Assembly (NCBI RefSeq): GCF_949628265.1
Contig: NC_088789.1
Span: 28,389,883 to 28,453,882, forward strand
Source of the DNA: Cloeon dipterum
Lineage: Eukaryota; Arthropoda; Insecta; Ephemeroptera; Baetidae
Reading direction: 5' to 3'
Length of the DNA stretch: 64,000 nucleotides
Both the position numbers and the translations under genes were made by a program. The notes below the pieces were generated by a model. The model did no database searches and was not told the DNA's origin. It was given only the letters and a program-made list of their open reading frames with translations. Below, piece after piece: positions 1 through 18,824 of the stretch. The first letter of the stretch is position 1, and the number at the start of each line of letters is the position of its first letter.

Positions 1-139
1 CGAAAAGAACATTGCTTTAAATAAAAAGATCGTACTAACTTCAACGTCTTTACATTCCCAGAGTTGGCACGAAAGGATAGCAAGAACCAGGAAGCTTTAA
101 AATCTCAAGTCGCCGGCTCAGCTGTGACTGAAAATCAAA
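1..139 (+). other. 5' leader of COPA, partly outside the window
   Basis: Bases 1-139 precede the COPA start codon. A pyrimidine stretch ending in an AG near 61 could be the acceptor of a 5'UTR intron, so the true first exon may lie left of the window. No coding potential is seen here. Confidence 0.4.
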
Positions 140-6387
<6,248 letters not shown>

Positions 6388-6511
6388 TATTTTTAATGCG
6401 TTTTTAGCATTTAAGGAGATTGTGAAGCATCGTTTGTAATTAAATATTATTCCTACTGTTTCTGTTTAATAAATATACGAGATAAAATCTAAACTCACAG
6501 CTGAATTTTAT

Positions 6512-7582
6512 TTACTGTCCTCCTAGATTATGCTTTTTTTGCGTTGCAATCGGACTAGGCATGGATAACTGAATCAAAATAGAAGCAGCCGCCAACCTAG
6601 CCTGCGCATCCTCTTGGGAGATGTCGTGACTCCATTCCACACGGCCCCAATGATCGCACTGGAAATCCTCCTCAAGACGCGACAGCAGCACCGCCTCGGG
6701 CACAGTCAAGTGTCTCCTAGCAACTGCTGCTCCGAGGACAATAGACTTCAGGACGTCTGTCGCGTAACTCAGTCCGTGAAGCGCCAAAAATGAATGGGAC
6801 AAAAGATATCTGCAAAAGTCATGGTCAAAATTTTAGACCGTAATTTCTGGTTAAATATAACCTCTGCACAGCCTGCTTGTCATTGACAGTGACTTCAGGA
6901 GGTTCAATAGAGGTCGTGTATCGCAAGGAAGTGTTCATGACGTCGTTGAACCAAGCAAGCACAGGATTCCATCTCTCTGCTTGCAGAGTTTTTAAGTCTT
7001 CCGGCTCCTGAAATTAATACCACATTAATAATATTATTTAGCAAACACGGTACACATACTTCAGAATGGAAAAGAACTGTGTCAGTCTCAATATACTGAA
7101 TTATGCTGTTGGCCAAGTCCATTTTGGTCAGCTTGTTTGGGTTGTCTAACGCAGTGGTGACAAGTCCGTGCTGTGGATCAATTTTAAACTTGGATACAAA
7201 AAATATGAATATTAAAAATTACCAAATGCATAGCGCTGAGGTTAATCGTGTCTTTCTGAGAGTCCCATTCATGACACAAAGCTAGCGCAAGAGACTCGTT
7301 ATCCACCCTAAGCACCTGTCCCGCAGGGGTGCGCACCCTTCTCTGATCCAAGGTCACCTCCCACAGACCGCCACCTGCGTCCAGGACACTGGTCTTCCGG
7401 TAAAACCTTTTCCTACTGGTCACTGCAAACACGAAATTTGTAATAAAATGAACAAGAAACGAAAAATTTTCGTTCTTACAGGCGCTCCCCGCGTTACTAC
7501 ATCGGGCTGGGGCTCGAAGCACCTCGACAGGGCGCAAGAAGGGTCGCAATAAGAGCCGAAATCCTCTGGAGCACACTGCCAT
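6512..7582 (-). CDS. ATPAF2: ATP synthase mitochondrial F1 complex assembly factor 2, 5 exons
   Basis: This is the ATP12-family chaperone that binds the F1 alpha subunit during assembly of mitochondrial ATP synthase. Exons in gene order are 7480-7582, 7223-7422, 7060-7170, 6862-7007 and 6512-6809. They join to 285 residues, against about 289 in vertebrates. The N-terminus is arginine-rich with few acidic residues, as expected for a matrix-targeting peptide. The ATP12 core is recognisable from FYRKTSVLDAGGGLWEVTLD, LALALCHEWDSQKDTI, TALDNP, and VPEAVLLSRLEEDFQCDHWG. Intron 2 is only about 52 bases. Upstream in-frame methionines exist to 7690; I chose 7582 because it starts the basic presequence. 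It shares a promoter region with Fsn and converges on COPA. Confidence 0.93.
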
Positions 7583-7976
7583 GGTCGTCGGATTCTGAAT
7601 TCTTTTTTCTTCAGTGCTTCTCCCTGAGAATCCTGAACAAGAATTTCTTTGTTTACTCACTAGTGGCTCGTCGAGAATGTATTCAGCCAATCAGAGGCCG
7701 CGAAGGCAAAAACTTGCAACATTCTCCCCCCACTTCCTTTTATTCTCATGATAGAACGCAGAGAAAAACTGAAGAAGCGCTTGACCTGCAGTCTGTGAGC
7801 GACCGCAGAACTTCTTTGCCTACTCACACACAGGAACCAGAGGAGTACTAAAAGTGGGCGTGGTCCGTGTTTAAGGGTCTTCTCTCTCGGTCTTCTGCTT
7901 TGCAGCTTTGCGAAAGCCGGGACCCGTGTGACTGGCAGGCGGGGCGGGGCGGTTGGTACGAGTGGCGTGCGGCAAA
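7583..7976. promoter_or_regulatory. Shared divergent promoter region of ATPAF2 and Fsn
   Basis: The start codons of ATPAF2 (minus) and Fsn (plus) are 394 bases apart, head to head. The interval is GC-richer near Fsn, with GGCGGGGCGGGGCGG at about 7937-7952. No TATA box is obvious, as is common for housekeeping promoters. Two-way use is inferred from geometry only. Confidence 0.6.
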
Positions 7977-8974
7977 ATGTCCATCAACAGTGTGACGGAC
8001 CACGTCCTGGAGTTAATTTTTTCGTACCTCGAGCTGCCGGACTTGCGGAACTGCTCACTCGTGTGCCGGTGGTGGTACAAAATCCTCTGTGATGAGAACA
8101 ACGACGTGTGGCGGCTGCACTGCGTGCGGCGGCTGGCCGAGGAGGCCCTCAAGTCCGACCTTTTGGCGTCGCTGCCCTCCTACAAGAGCAAGCTAAGGGC
8201 ATTCTACCACGCGTGGAACCCCAATGACACCTCCCGGAATATCTACGTCAAGCCCAACGGCTTCACCATACACCGCAACCCAGTGGCTCAGGTTGCCGCC
8301 TTTTTAATTGAAATGTGCGTTTTTTAATTAATTAAAATATTTCCAACAGAGCACAGACGCGTCGAGAGGGAAAATCGGATTTCGAAGTGGTCGGCACGCC
8401 TGGGAAGTCATTTGGGAAGGCCCGCTAGGAACGGTAGCTGTTGTTGGGATTACAACTCGAGACGCTCAGCTTCAGTGCCATGGGTAATTTATTGCCGCGA
8501 ATATCAGAATTTATAAATATCTCAATATTAATTTGAATTAATTGCAGTTATGTGGCTCTTTTGGGCTCCGACGACCAAAGCTGGGGGTGGAATTTAGTGG
8601 ACAACCATTTACTTCACAATGGTGATGCGCACGGGAATTATCCTCTTTTAAATAACGCTCCAAAGTACCAGGTGAAAATCAGTTATATAATTTCTATAAT
8701 TTGAGTTGCAGTAATTATATTTTAGGTTGGAGAGCGGATCAGGGTCATCCTCGACTGTGAAGACAACACTCTTTCTTTTGAGAAGAACTACGAGTTCCTT
8801 GGGGTTGCATTCAGGGGTAATTAATTTCTTCATTCAAGAAAGTATGAAGTTCATTGATTAAAAATATTTATCTCCACAGGTTTGCCTTCAAAGAGACTGT
8901 TTCCGTCGGTGTCCGCTGTGTACGGCAATACAGAGGTGTCCATGGTGTACCTGGGGCCCCCGCTGGACGGCTAG
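7977..8974 (+). CDS. Fsn: F-box/SPRY domain protein (Fsn / FBXO45), 5 exons
   Basis: This is the substrate-recognition subunit of an unusual ubiquitin ligase that, with the RING protein Highwire/PHR, controls synapse growth in animals. Exons are 7977-8291, 8350-8483, 8548-8671, 8726-8816 and 8880-8974, giving 252 residues, close to the 255 of the fly protein. Residues about 5-50 are the F-box ([20 protein letters not shown], then CRWWYKI). Residues about 85-250 are the SPRY/B30.2 domain ([40 protein letters not shown]; ending [11 protein letters not shown]). Translation could be read from a near-cognate codon at 7953, but ATG 7977 matches the family start MSINSV-. An AATAAA lies at 9255. Highly conserved; identity is firm. 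Confidence 0.95.
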
Positions 8975-9597
8975 CCCCTGCTTGAACCCCCACCTCGAGA
9001 AATCCCACGTCACTTTTTGTTAGTTTGAGCCAAAGACGTTTTATCTCACCCTTCGGCTGCCATACAAACTTATATGATTAATTTTCGTTCTGTGATACTG
9101 TTGATTTTCGTGTGAAAGTGTTGAGGACTATGCAATAGGTAGCTCACTACGATAGGGACACGACTGATAGTGTGCGTGCGTGCGTGTGAATATTATTGTA
9201 AAATTGCATGTGTGCAGACGATGACTGACTGCGCTGCATTGTTGACCACTAAAGAATAAAGTTGATGAGAACACACCCTCACCGTAAACCTTCAGGTTTT
9301 TCACTTCACTAGATCGCACAACGTTAATGAGAAATGGACACGCGAGAGTTTATTTTTTTTGTTTTTTTATTATTAATAGCTCCTAGCTGTTATTCAAATG
9401 AATTTTACCAAGTGACGCAAGCTTTTAGAACAACGTCCCAATTATAAATAGAAAAAAAATTAAATGAGAGACAGAGGGAATACAATTATGGAGGCGCGTA
9501 TGACCCTTTAATGTGGTTCACAGATGCGCGTTTCTGTTGGAATTATGCTCTCTCCGCATTCAATCATTCACTCTGACTGTTCATCCCTCGATTCCGC
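8975..9597. other. Convergent 3'UTRs of Fsn and eIF4A
   Basis: The 623 bases between the two stop codons contain the Fsn poly(A) signal (9255) and, on the minus strand, an AATAAA at 9349-9354 for eIF4A, so the transcripts may end about 100 bases apart. A short GTGCGTGCGTGCGTGTG run sits near 9171-9187. No gene is seen. Confidence 0.6.
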
Positions 9598-12899
<3,302 letters not shown>

Positions 12900-13510
12900 T
12901 TTCACTACGTGTGTTACTTGTAGAAGAAATCACGTTTGGTCGATCCTCCGCTTGCTTTACGAACTACTTTCAACGACTCAAACGTGACTCATTAAGGCTG
13001 GCTTAAATTGAAGCAACACCGCAGATTTAAATCCATGTATTTTTTATTATCAAAAAAATGACTCGGTTTTGGCAAATCAATGTATATTCAACGATAAAAC
13101 AAAGAATTTCAGGCAGATCTATTTTTCCTACGCGAGTGACAAAATGGAAGGCGGAAAAGTAGATTCGAAAACAAAATCCTATCGTTCCGAACAAGGGCGC
13201 TGTACATTTTTAAATATATTTGGCGGCAACAGCACGTGAATATTCTGGTTGTGAAATAGCTTGCTGCTTAAATGATTCGACTTTTAAGTCCGTTTCATTT
13301 AGCTCGATTGAAATGATTAATGCTTTAAGTGTTTATTCACTCCAAGAATTTTTTAACGACCAGCGGCATGAGGAATGAGAATAACAATTTTACCAATTTT
13401 ATTAAGTTTGCAGGTGTAAGCCACAGAATTAAGAGGCGCTGCTTGCTGCTTGCTAGCTATCTGGTTCACCACGCCCCCTTCATGAGTCCGACTTCTGGCT
13501 TGTTCCAAAA
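12900..13510. promoter_or_regulatory. Divergent intergenic promoter region of eIF4A and IF1
   Basis: This 611-base interval separates the start codons of eIF4A (minus) and the ATPase inhibitor (plus). It contains no ORF with support. Both genes are constitutive, so a shared TATA-less promoter is likely; that is inference from arrangement. Confidence 0.55.
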
Positions 13511-14448
13511 ATGTCTCTGCTGCGAAATGTGCTTGCCGTCCAACTGTCCCGCGTCCCGTAAGTTGACTTGTGATGAATCGAAACGCACACATCAGAAATG
13601 TGTTTCCTCACTCTGAATCTAACGCAATAATGTTTGTAGCTGAAATGCATTTCTCGTCAGCTGTTGCTTGACAAATACATAAATAAACTCTTTGACCGCG
13701 CAGTTGTAAATATTTTAACTTTTTTTCTATACTAAATTATTCGTGTCAGCAAAACAAAGAAAATCGCCTTATTTTAATTAAATTTGTTTTCTTTTCTGCA
13801 GTCATGTGAAAATTCTTGTGCTCACAAAAATGAGTTAGCAGATATTTTCATGACCTTGATTCGACTGTAGAATGTGTTAGAAGGTTCTATTGACGCGCAA
13901 AATTCTTGTGAGTCTGCGCCACTCGAATTTGTACACCTCAACTGCGTCTCTTGTTTATATAACGTACACGTTCAATTTGCCAAATCGACTTCACTGGTGG
14001 CGTTTAATTGCAGGGTGCGCCTGATGTCAGGCCAGCTGGGTGACCTTGGCAGTGGAGCCGGCAAAGGAGGCGGCGGCGGCGGTTCCATCAGGTCTGCTGG
14101 AGGTAGTTTTGGAAAATTGGAGGCTGCCAACGAAGAGGAGTACTTCTACAAGCAGGTATCTCACCTGACTGTTTATTATTTTCAAATTCGAAATTTATAA
14201 ACAGAGAATTATTTCTTAAAAATATTTTTCCACATCAACAAATTTAACATTAGTAAAGACAAACAAGAGGCTTGTGTACGAACAGATAAGATCTTTAATC
14301 ATGACGAATTTTTCAGCAAAGGGAGCAGCTGAAACAGCTGAAGGGCGAGTTGCACGGTGAAATTATCTTTCACGAGGAGCAAATCCAACGCCACCAGGAG
14401 GCAATCGAGCGCCACAAGAAGCGAGTTAGTGATATTGAACACAAATAA
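13511..14448 (+). CDS. ATPase inhibitor IF1, mitochondrial, 3 exons
   Basis: IF1 binds and blocks reverse ATP hydrolysis by mitochondrial F1 when the matrix turns acidic. Exons are 13511-13557, 14014-14155 and 14317-14448, giving 106 residues. Residues 1-20 (MSLLRNVLAVQLSRVPVRLM) form an arginine-containing presequence. The glycine-rich loop GSGAGKGGGGGGSIRSAGGS and FGKLEAANEEEYFYKQ are the family signature that contacts F1. The third exon is a long charged helix (REQLKQLKGELHGEIIFHEE, then histidines spaced as HRHQEAIERHK) that dimerises as an antiparallel coiled coil. The stop after SDIEHK fits known insect proteins. A further spliced exon at 14521-14593 could replace the last residues (see findings). 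Confidence 0.93.
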
Positions 14449-14520
14449 ACAATGGCCGTGGTAAATAATTTCATTTTGAGCTCGAAGTGCTTTATTTGAC
14501 AGTCGAATTCGTTCTTGCAG

Positions 14521-14600
14521 AGCATTTGGAGAGACTGGCAGGCGAAAGGGTCAAAGGGTTCCGTCTACAGAAGCCTGCTCATGTGAAAGAGTAGAAAGAA
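14521..14600 (+). other. Possible alternative last exon of IF1
   Basis: A strong acceptor (TTCGTTCTTGCAG) ends at 14520. Two donors exist inside the previous exon before its stop: GTTAGT at 14425 and GTGATA at 14429. The second joins in frame to KHLERLAGERVKGFRLQKPA then HVKE and a stop at 14591-14593. It could equally be 3'UTR. Confidence 0.35.
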
Positions 14601-16810
14601 ATCGAGTATTAGTCAATTAGTTATCATTTCATACGTTTAACGTTGTTACAAATCTTTTTATATGGATTGAACCCTGGAGTTTCTGCGCTGAGAAAATTAA
14701 TAAAAATGAAAATACTATTCTTCTGAAGTTAACAACAAACAAACAATATTGTTTAGCTTGATATTCTAACCTTTTGAAAAATAGGTCTTGATTAGAGTTT
14801 AGATATTAATGCTCAATAGAAAAATAATCTTTTTCACAAATATTTTTGTCGAAACAGCAATCCATAAACAATTTATGTCGAAATGTTACGAAGCGGAGGA
14901 CAAAATCACATAAACTCTACGAAATTTACGCCAGATATCAGTCCTTGCGAGGAGACTATTATGTCTAATGTAAATATTTTATTAATTTTTATTTAATTAA
15001 GATTTTTGAAACTTTTGGGACCTCATTTTCTCATCTCCCCGTGGTCCAGTTTGTAAAATAGGGTGTGTTTTGGATTCCTCTCGTTAAGCCCAGTCGAATT
15101 AACATGAAATTTGATGCCCTATGTCAAAGGTCTATTATGTTGATTCTGATTTTGGAAATTTGAAAATGAGCTTGACAGTTTTGTACGGGAAAATTTCCTT
15201 GTTTACTTGAAAAACACAAATTTTTCGACTATTTCGTGTTTTCCTTTCATTGCCATTTCCAACTCTCGGGTTCTGCAAAAACTATCCTCCGTTAGACTCG
15301 TCTCGACCTCCCCTTACCAGCTGAACGGTTTGGGGGTGCTCACCCTTCACCCTAAAATTTCTGTGTTTCTTCCCCGTTGAAAATGTGTTAGCTGTTTTAA
15401 TTTACGCTCGAATTTTTATACTATTTTGCATTTGGTTATAATATTATTTATTGTTTTTAATTTTTAATGCAATTTAGTTATGGTTTGCCTTCTGAGGAAG
15501 CATGCTTTTCAGTATTACATTTAAAGAGGTGGAAGGAGGAAATAGAAAATGATAATTAGGTCTGGGAGGGAAAGTGGGAAACCGATGAAAAACTCGAATT
15601 AGAATTCTGCGTCGCCGAAAAGGCACACCGTTTAGAATGAATCACAATATTTAATTCGAAAAGAATAATAATGTAAAATTTACTTGATAAAATGCAGATT
15701 TTTGGAATTTTTTCTAAAACTTGTTGGTTTTCCGCAGACCACAACGCGCTGCAATGAAAAATTATTTTTAGATGAGCTCAACTGAATTCAATGCGGCGTT
15801 TGCACTGTTTTTAACACACAATAAATCACACAGTTTCTTTTAATTTTTTATTGTTTTTTTGTTGCTACAGGGATTTTTTATTATAATTTCAGTTGTTGAC
15901 TTTGCTATTTTAAGATTTAAAAAATATTAATTTTATTTTCTGCTGAGCTGCTTTTCCAGATGAAATTTAAACAACAAAATTGTAACTAAACTATTTTTAA
16001 AAATTTATCATGCTACACACGCTACACTAAATTGACTATACAAAAAATATTTATAAATAAAATTAGCTAAGTGTGAATTTCACGTAATTTAAGCGCTTAT
16101 GACGAAGTATACACTCTGACGATATTGCAGAAAAAAAATAGAAAGATGAGCTGCTGGGTTGTGAAAAACGTCATTGCAGGCAGCGATTTCACCCACCCAC
16201 ACACATACACAGCGTCACCTGTAAAATCGATTCCTTTTTCCCCTTTTTTCGCGTAAATCGGCACGTGCTGCGTGAGATCTTCTCTTTTGTAAACAAGTTG
16301 TTGACCCGAGCCCTGTGAATGAAAGAAAGAAATGATGTTATCAGCGCGCGCGTGGGAGAGGAAATATATATAATGTCGCGCGCCTTTTACCCCGACCTGA
16401 TTGCGGGTATCCAAAGAGCCTTTTAAAATTATAAAGCTTTTAATTTCTTTTGAATATGTTTTTTAGAAAATATGATTACACAAGGAAAAACACGTTATTT
16501 ATGCAAACTGAAGAGAAGCTGATTAGGCAGTGTTTGTTTTAAAAAGCATCGCATATAATAATAAATAATTATCTACTTCTTTTGAGCTTCTATTTTCGTC
16601 CTTGTTCCTATGCAATTTGCATTTATTTTTTGACAGAAATGTTTTGAAACACGAATAGAAGGCGTGATTATTTGTTTTAACTCTTTTGGCTCTTTTTCTT
16701 TCTATATATAGATTTTTATATTGCACCTAAAGATTTTAAACTGGAAAAGGTTGAAATAAAATTAAAACTAAATTATAGAGGAACGTCAGCAACGTGAAGA
16801 TTTATTAATT
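14600..16810. other. Intergenic region between IF1 and the CRD gene
   Basis: About 2.2 kb of AT-rich DNA without a recognisable gene. It holds an inverted copy of repeat family F at about 15000-15390. A minus-strand ORF at 16097-16414 (105 codons) has no recognisable domain and low-complexity ends, so I do not call it. Alternating GCGCGCGTG near 16345 and TATATATA near 16367 are simple sequence. Confidence 0.6.
15000..15390 (-). repeat. Dispersed repeat family F (half-element)
   Basis: Shares, in order with 48485-48920, the segments AATAGGG.GT.TTTTGGATTCCT, GGTTCTGCAAAAACT and CCGTTAGACTCGTCTCGACC, then a CCCCTTACCAGCTGAACGG-like segment and a GGGGTGCTCACCC tail. It is one arm of the palindromes seen complete at 31617-31900. 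Confidence 0.7.
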
Positions 16811-16811
16811 T

Positions 16812-17240
16812 AAAGTGGAATGATACAGGGCAACAATTAAAAATTATTTGAATTGTTGGATGCCATTAACAATTTGTTCAACAATTTGCAATAATAAAAA
16901 AGGACCTTCCCACAGTAAAAATTCAAATTTTGCCAATTTTCTCCGAAATTTAAAGTGCTTGAACATATTTCCTTGGCATATTTCGATTCCTCTCGTCGAG
17001 ATCTGTCCAACGGTGTACGCCACTTATTGGGGAAACTCTTGGTTTTGAAATAAAATCGGATTTCAAGTAAGGAGACAGCCCTTATCATTTGAAAAGCACA
17101 ATAACTTTCCAGCTAATTTTCTAAAAAAATTACAGTGCTTCTTAGGTCAATTTAGGCTTTAACTGGATGAGTTTAAGGGATGAGTTTATGCATTGGCAAC
17201 AAGCATTTTCCAGGCTTTGGCACTATCATTCCTCTTTTTA
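16812..17240 (-). mobile_element. Miniature inverted-repeat element, family A, full-length copy
   Basis: The element starts AGTGGAATGATAC and ends GTATCATTCC-like (CACTATCATTCCTCT), so its ends are inverted repeats. It is about 425 bases, encodes nothing, and aligns along its length with 25806-26241 and 59541-59967 in the opposite orientation. It lies just downstream of the CRD gene. Confidence 0.8.
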
Positions 17241-17297
17241 ATGTTAAATAAATTCCAACCTTGCTAAAACAATAAATGGAGCAGCTGCTATAATAGG

Positions 17298-17729
17298 TCA
17301 CTGCTCTGCAGACGAATCGTCAACGTCAATGCAAGGTTTGCCGTCGTCAGGGAACTTTTCGCAGTCGAGCTCGTGAGGCCAGGCGATTCCAGAGCGGCTC
17401 ATCGGCGCCTCGCAAGCGGATTTTGCGGCGACGCACGCCGACCTGCACGGAGGGATGGGATGCGGAAGGACGGTGCAGACTGGAGCGAAGACGTTGCACA
17501 ACAAGGCCTGAAAATTCGAGCTGCAGTTTTTGACGGGCAGGAACACGTCTAGTCCGGCGTCCTGCTGTTTCTTCTGGCTCAGCGCGTTGGTCTTGTACGT
17601 CAGGTTGTACGGCATGTCCGGCACATCCTGGCAGAAGGGCACGGTCAGGGTCTCGCACCAGTCGAACGTCACCTGGCCAGCAGCCAGCCCGACCATTAAG
17701 AGCACAACAACCTGAATTTTGCCAGTCAT
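17298..17729 (-). CDS. Small secreted frizzled-type cysteine-rich domain protein, intronless
   Basis: The 143-residue protein begins with a signal peptide (MTGKIQVVVLLMVGLAAGQ). One frizzled (Fz) cysteine-rich domain fills the rest. Ten cysteines fall in the Fz order: WCE, PFCQD, KNCSS, LLCNVFAPVC, PPCRSAC, KSACEAP, ELDCEKFP and KPC. The YNLTYKTNA segment (with an N-linked glycosylation sequon) and the WP before the ninth cysteine are also typical. There is no seven-helix region, netrin domain or protease, unlike Frizzled, sFRP or corin. Fz domains bind the Wnt lipid, so a soluble Wnt-binding role is possible but inferred. The gene has one exon while its neighbours have many. The exact orthologue is not recognised. 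Confidence 0.85.
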   Translation of the reverse strand: MTGKIQVVVLLMVGLAAGQVTFDWCETLTVPFCQDVPDMPYNLTYKTNALSQKKQQDAGLDVFLPVKNCSSNFQALLCNVFAPVCTVLPHPIPPCRSACVAAKSACEAPMSRSGIAWPHELDCEKFPDDGKPCIDVDDSSAEQ

Positions 17730-17752
17730 TTTCCTACAGCTTCTGGATGCTT

Positions 17753-17789
17753 ACTGAAGAGAAAATATATAACTTCTTGCGTGTTTATA
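17753..17789 (-). promoter_or_regulatory. TATA box and TCAGT initiator of the CRD gene
   Basis: On the minus strand TATAAA (17789-17784) is followed by the arthropod initiator TCAGT (17757-17753), with the initiator A at 17755, 34 bases after the first T of the TATA box. That gives a 25-base leader before the start codon at 17729. Spacing is as expected for a TATA/Inr promoter. Confidence 0.65.
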
Positions 17790-17924
17790 GCCTCGATAGA
17801 AAACAGAAAACGCCTGTTGCTGCAATTTATGTTCTGATAAAATGTAAAAGTGATGAGAGTAAATAAAGATCTAATTAATTAGATATACTGATATTGTGAC
17901 ACACTCAGCTGTTGGAAACGCAGA

Positions 17925-18420
17925 GAGGATTCGCCAATTTTGCAATGCGCAAAAATGCACCGCTGGCTTTTCCGCATTTACCCTCAAAAAGGTCACATTT
18001 TGCGCCAAAAAAATAAACTTTTGAAAATTGCGACGGTGAGAGTTGAAAATTTTGGTCTTTTTGTGTCTCTTTTGTACTGATTTTGTAAAATGGACCCCAA
18101 TCGGGTTGAGTTACACACCGTTTGACGCGGAATTTAATAGGCATAAATTTAATTCTTTGTTTAGCCAAATCAAAACCAAACAGCCCGAGTTATTAATTTT
18201 TAAAGTCCCAAAAACGTGGTTTTTTATAATTTTCGAGTCGGGGCGTGCGATCGTATTTAATAAAAAAGCATTGAGGGTCTCTGAAAGAACTCGACGAGCC
18301 ACATCTTAACGAAAATCTTGAGGAAAATCGAAGTAGGATAACTAGGGCCCGAGATATTGGCTCCTAAAGGTCAAAATTTGCTCCCTGAGAGCCTTAACAT
18401 TGAAAGCGGCACGGTTTTAA
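17925..18420 (+). repeat. Composite of repeat families G and F
   Basis: The left part (GCCAATTTTGCAATGCGCAA, then AAAATGCACC and AAAAAGGTCACATTTTGCGC) is family G, also at 24435 and 26285. It runs on into ACACACCGTTTGACG, a word typical of family F. No ORF support. Confidence 0.6.
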
Positions 18421-18824
18421 TTTTCTAATAATTCAACAGGTTGATGGATTTCCAGTCTAAAGGTCTTAAACGAAAGGTCTCGCCGAGCCCTACCAACTGA
18501 CTTACCCTGAAGACCTTTTTCAGGGTACCCCACCCTGAAATCGGTCCCGGAGCCACTATTCGCGAATATTCCGATGCCGCCGTCCCTTTTACCACTCTCA
18601 GGCCAAATTTTAATCGCCAAAAAATCGGCCGGCACCAAACGTAAAGTGCGAAGCGCATGTTTCAAAAATCAGAAACTATAAAATAAAAATTCAGCTAAAT
18701 TGACGACTGATAGCTTATATCATTGATGCATATCAAATTATAAAATGCCTGCTTTATCTAAAATTATCAAAAGCTGTAATCAAACTCGACACTTTAGTGT
18801 TACATCAGCATTATTCGAATTAAG

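Noticed and set aside
16097-16414. 105-codon minus-strand ORF
   Set aside because: No recognisable domain, ends in hydrophobic low-complexity, and overlaps simple repeats.
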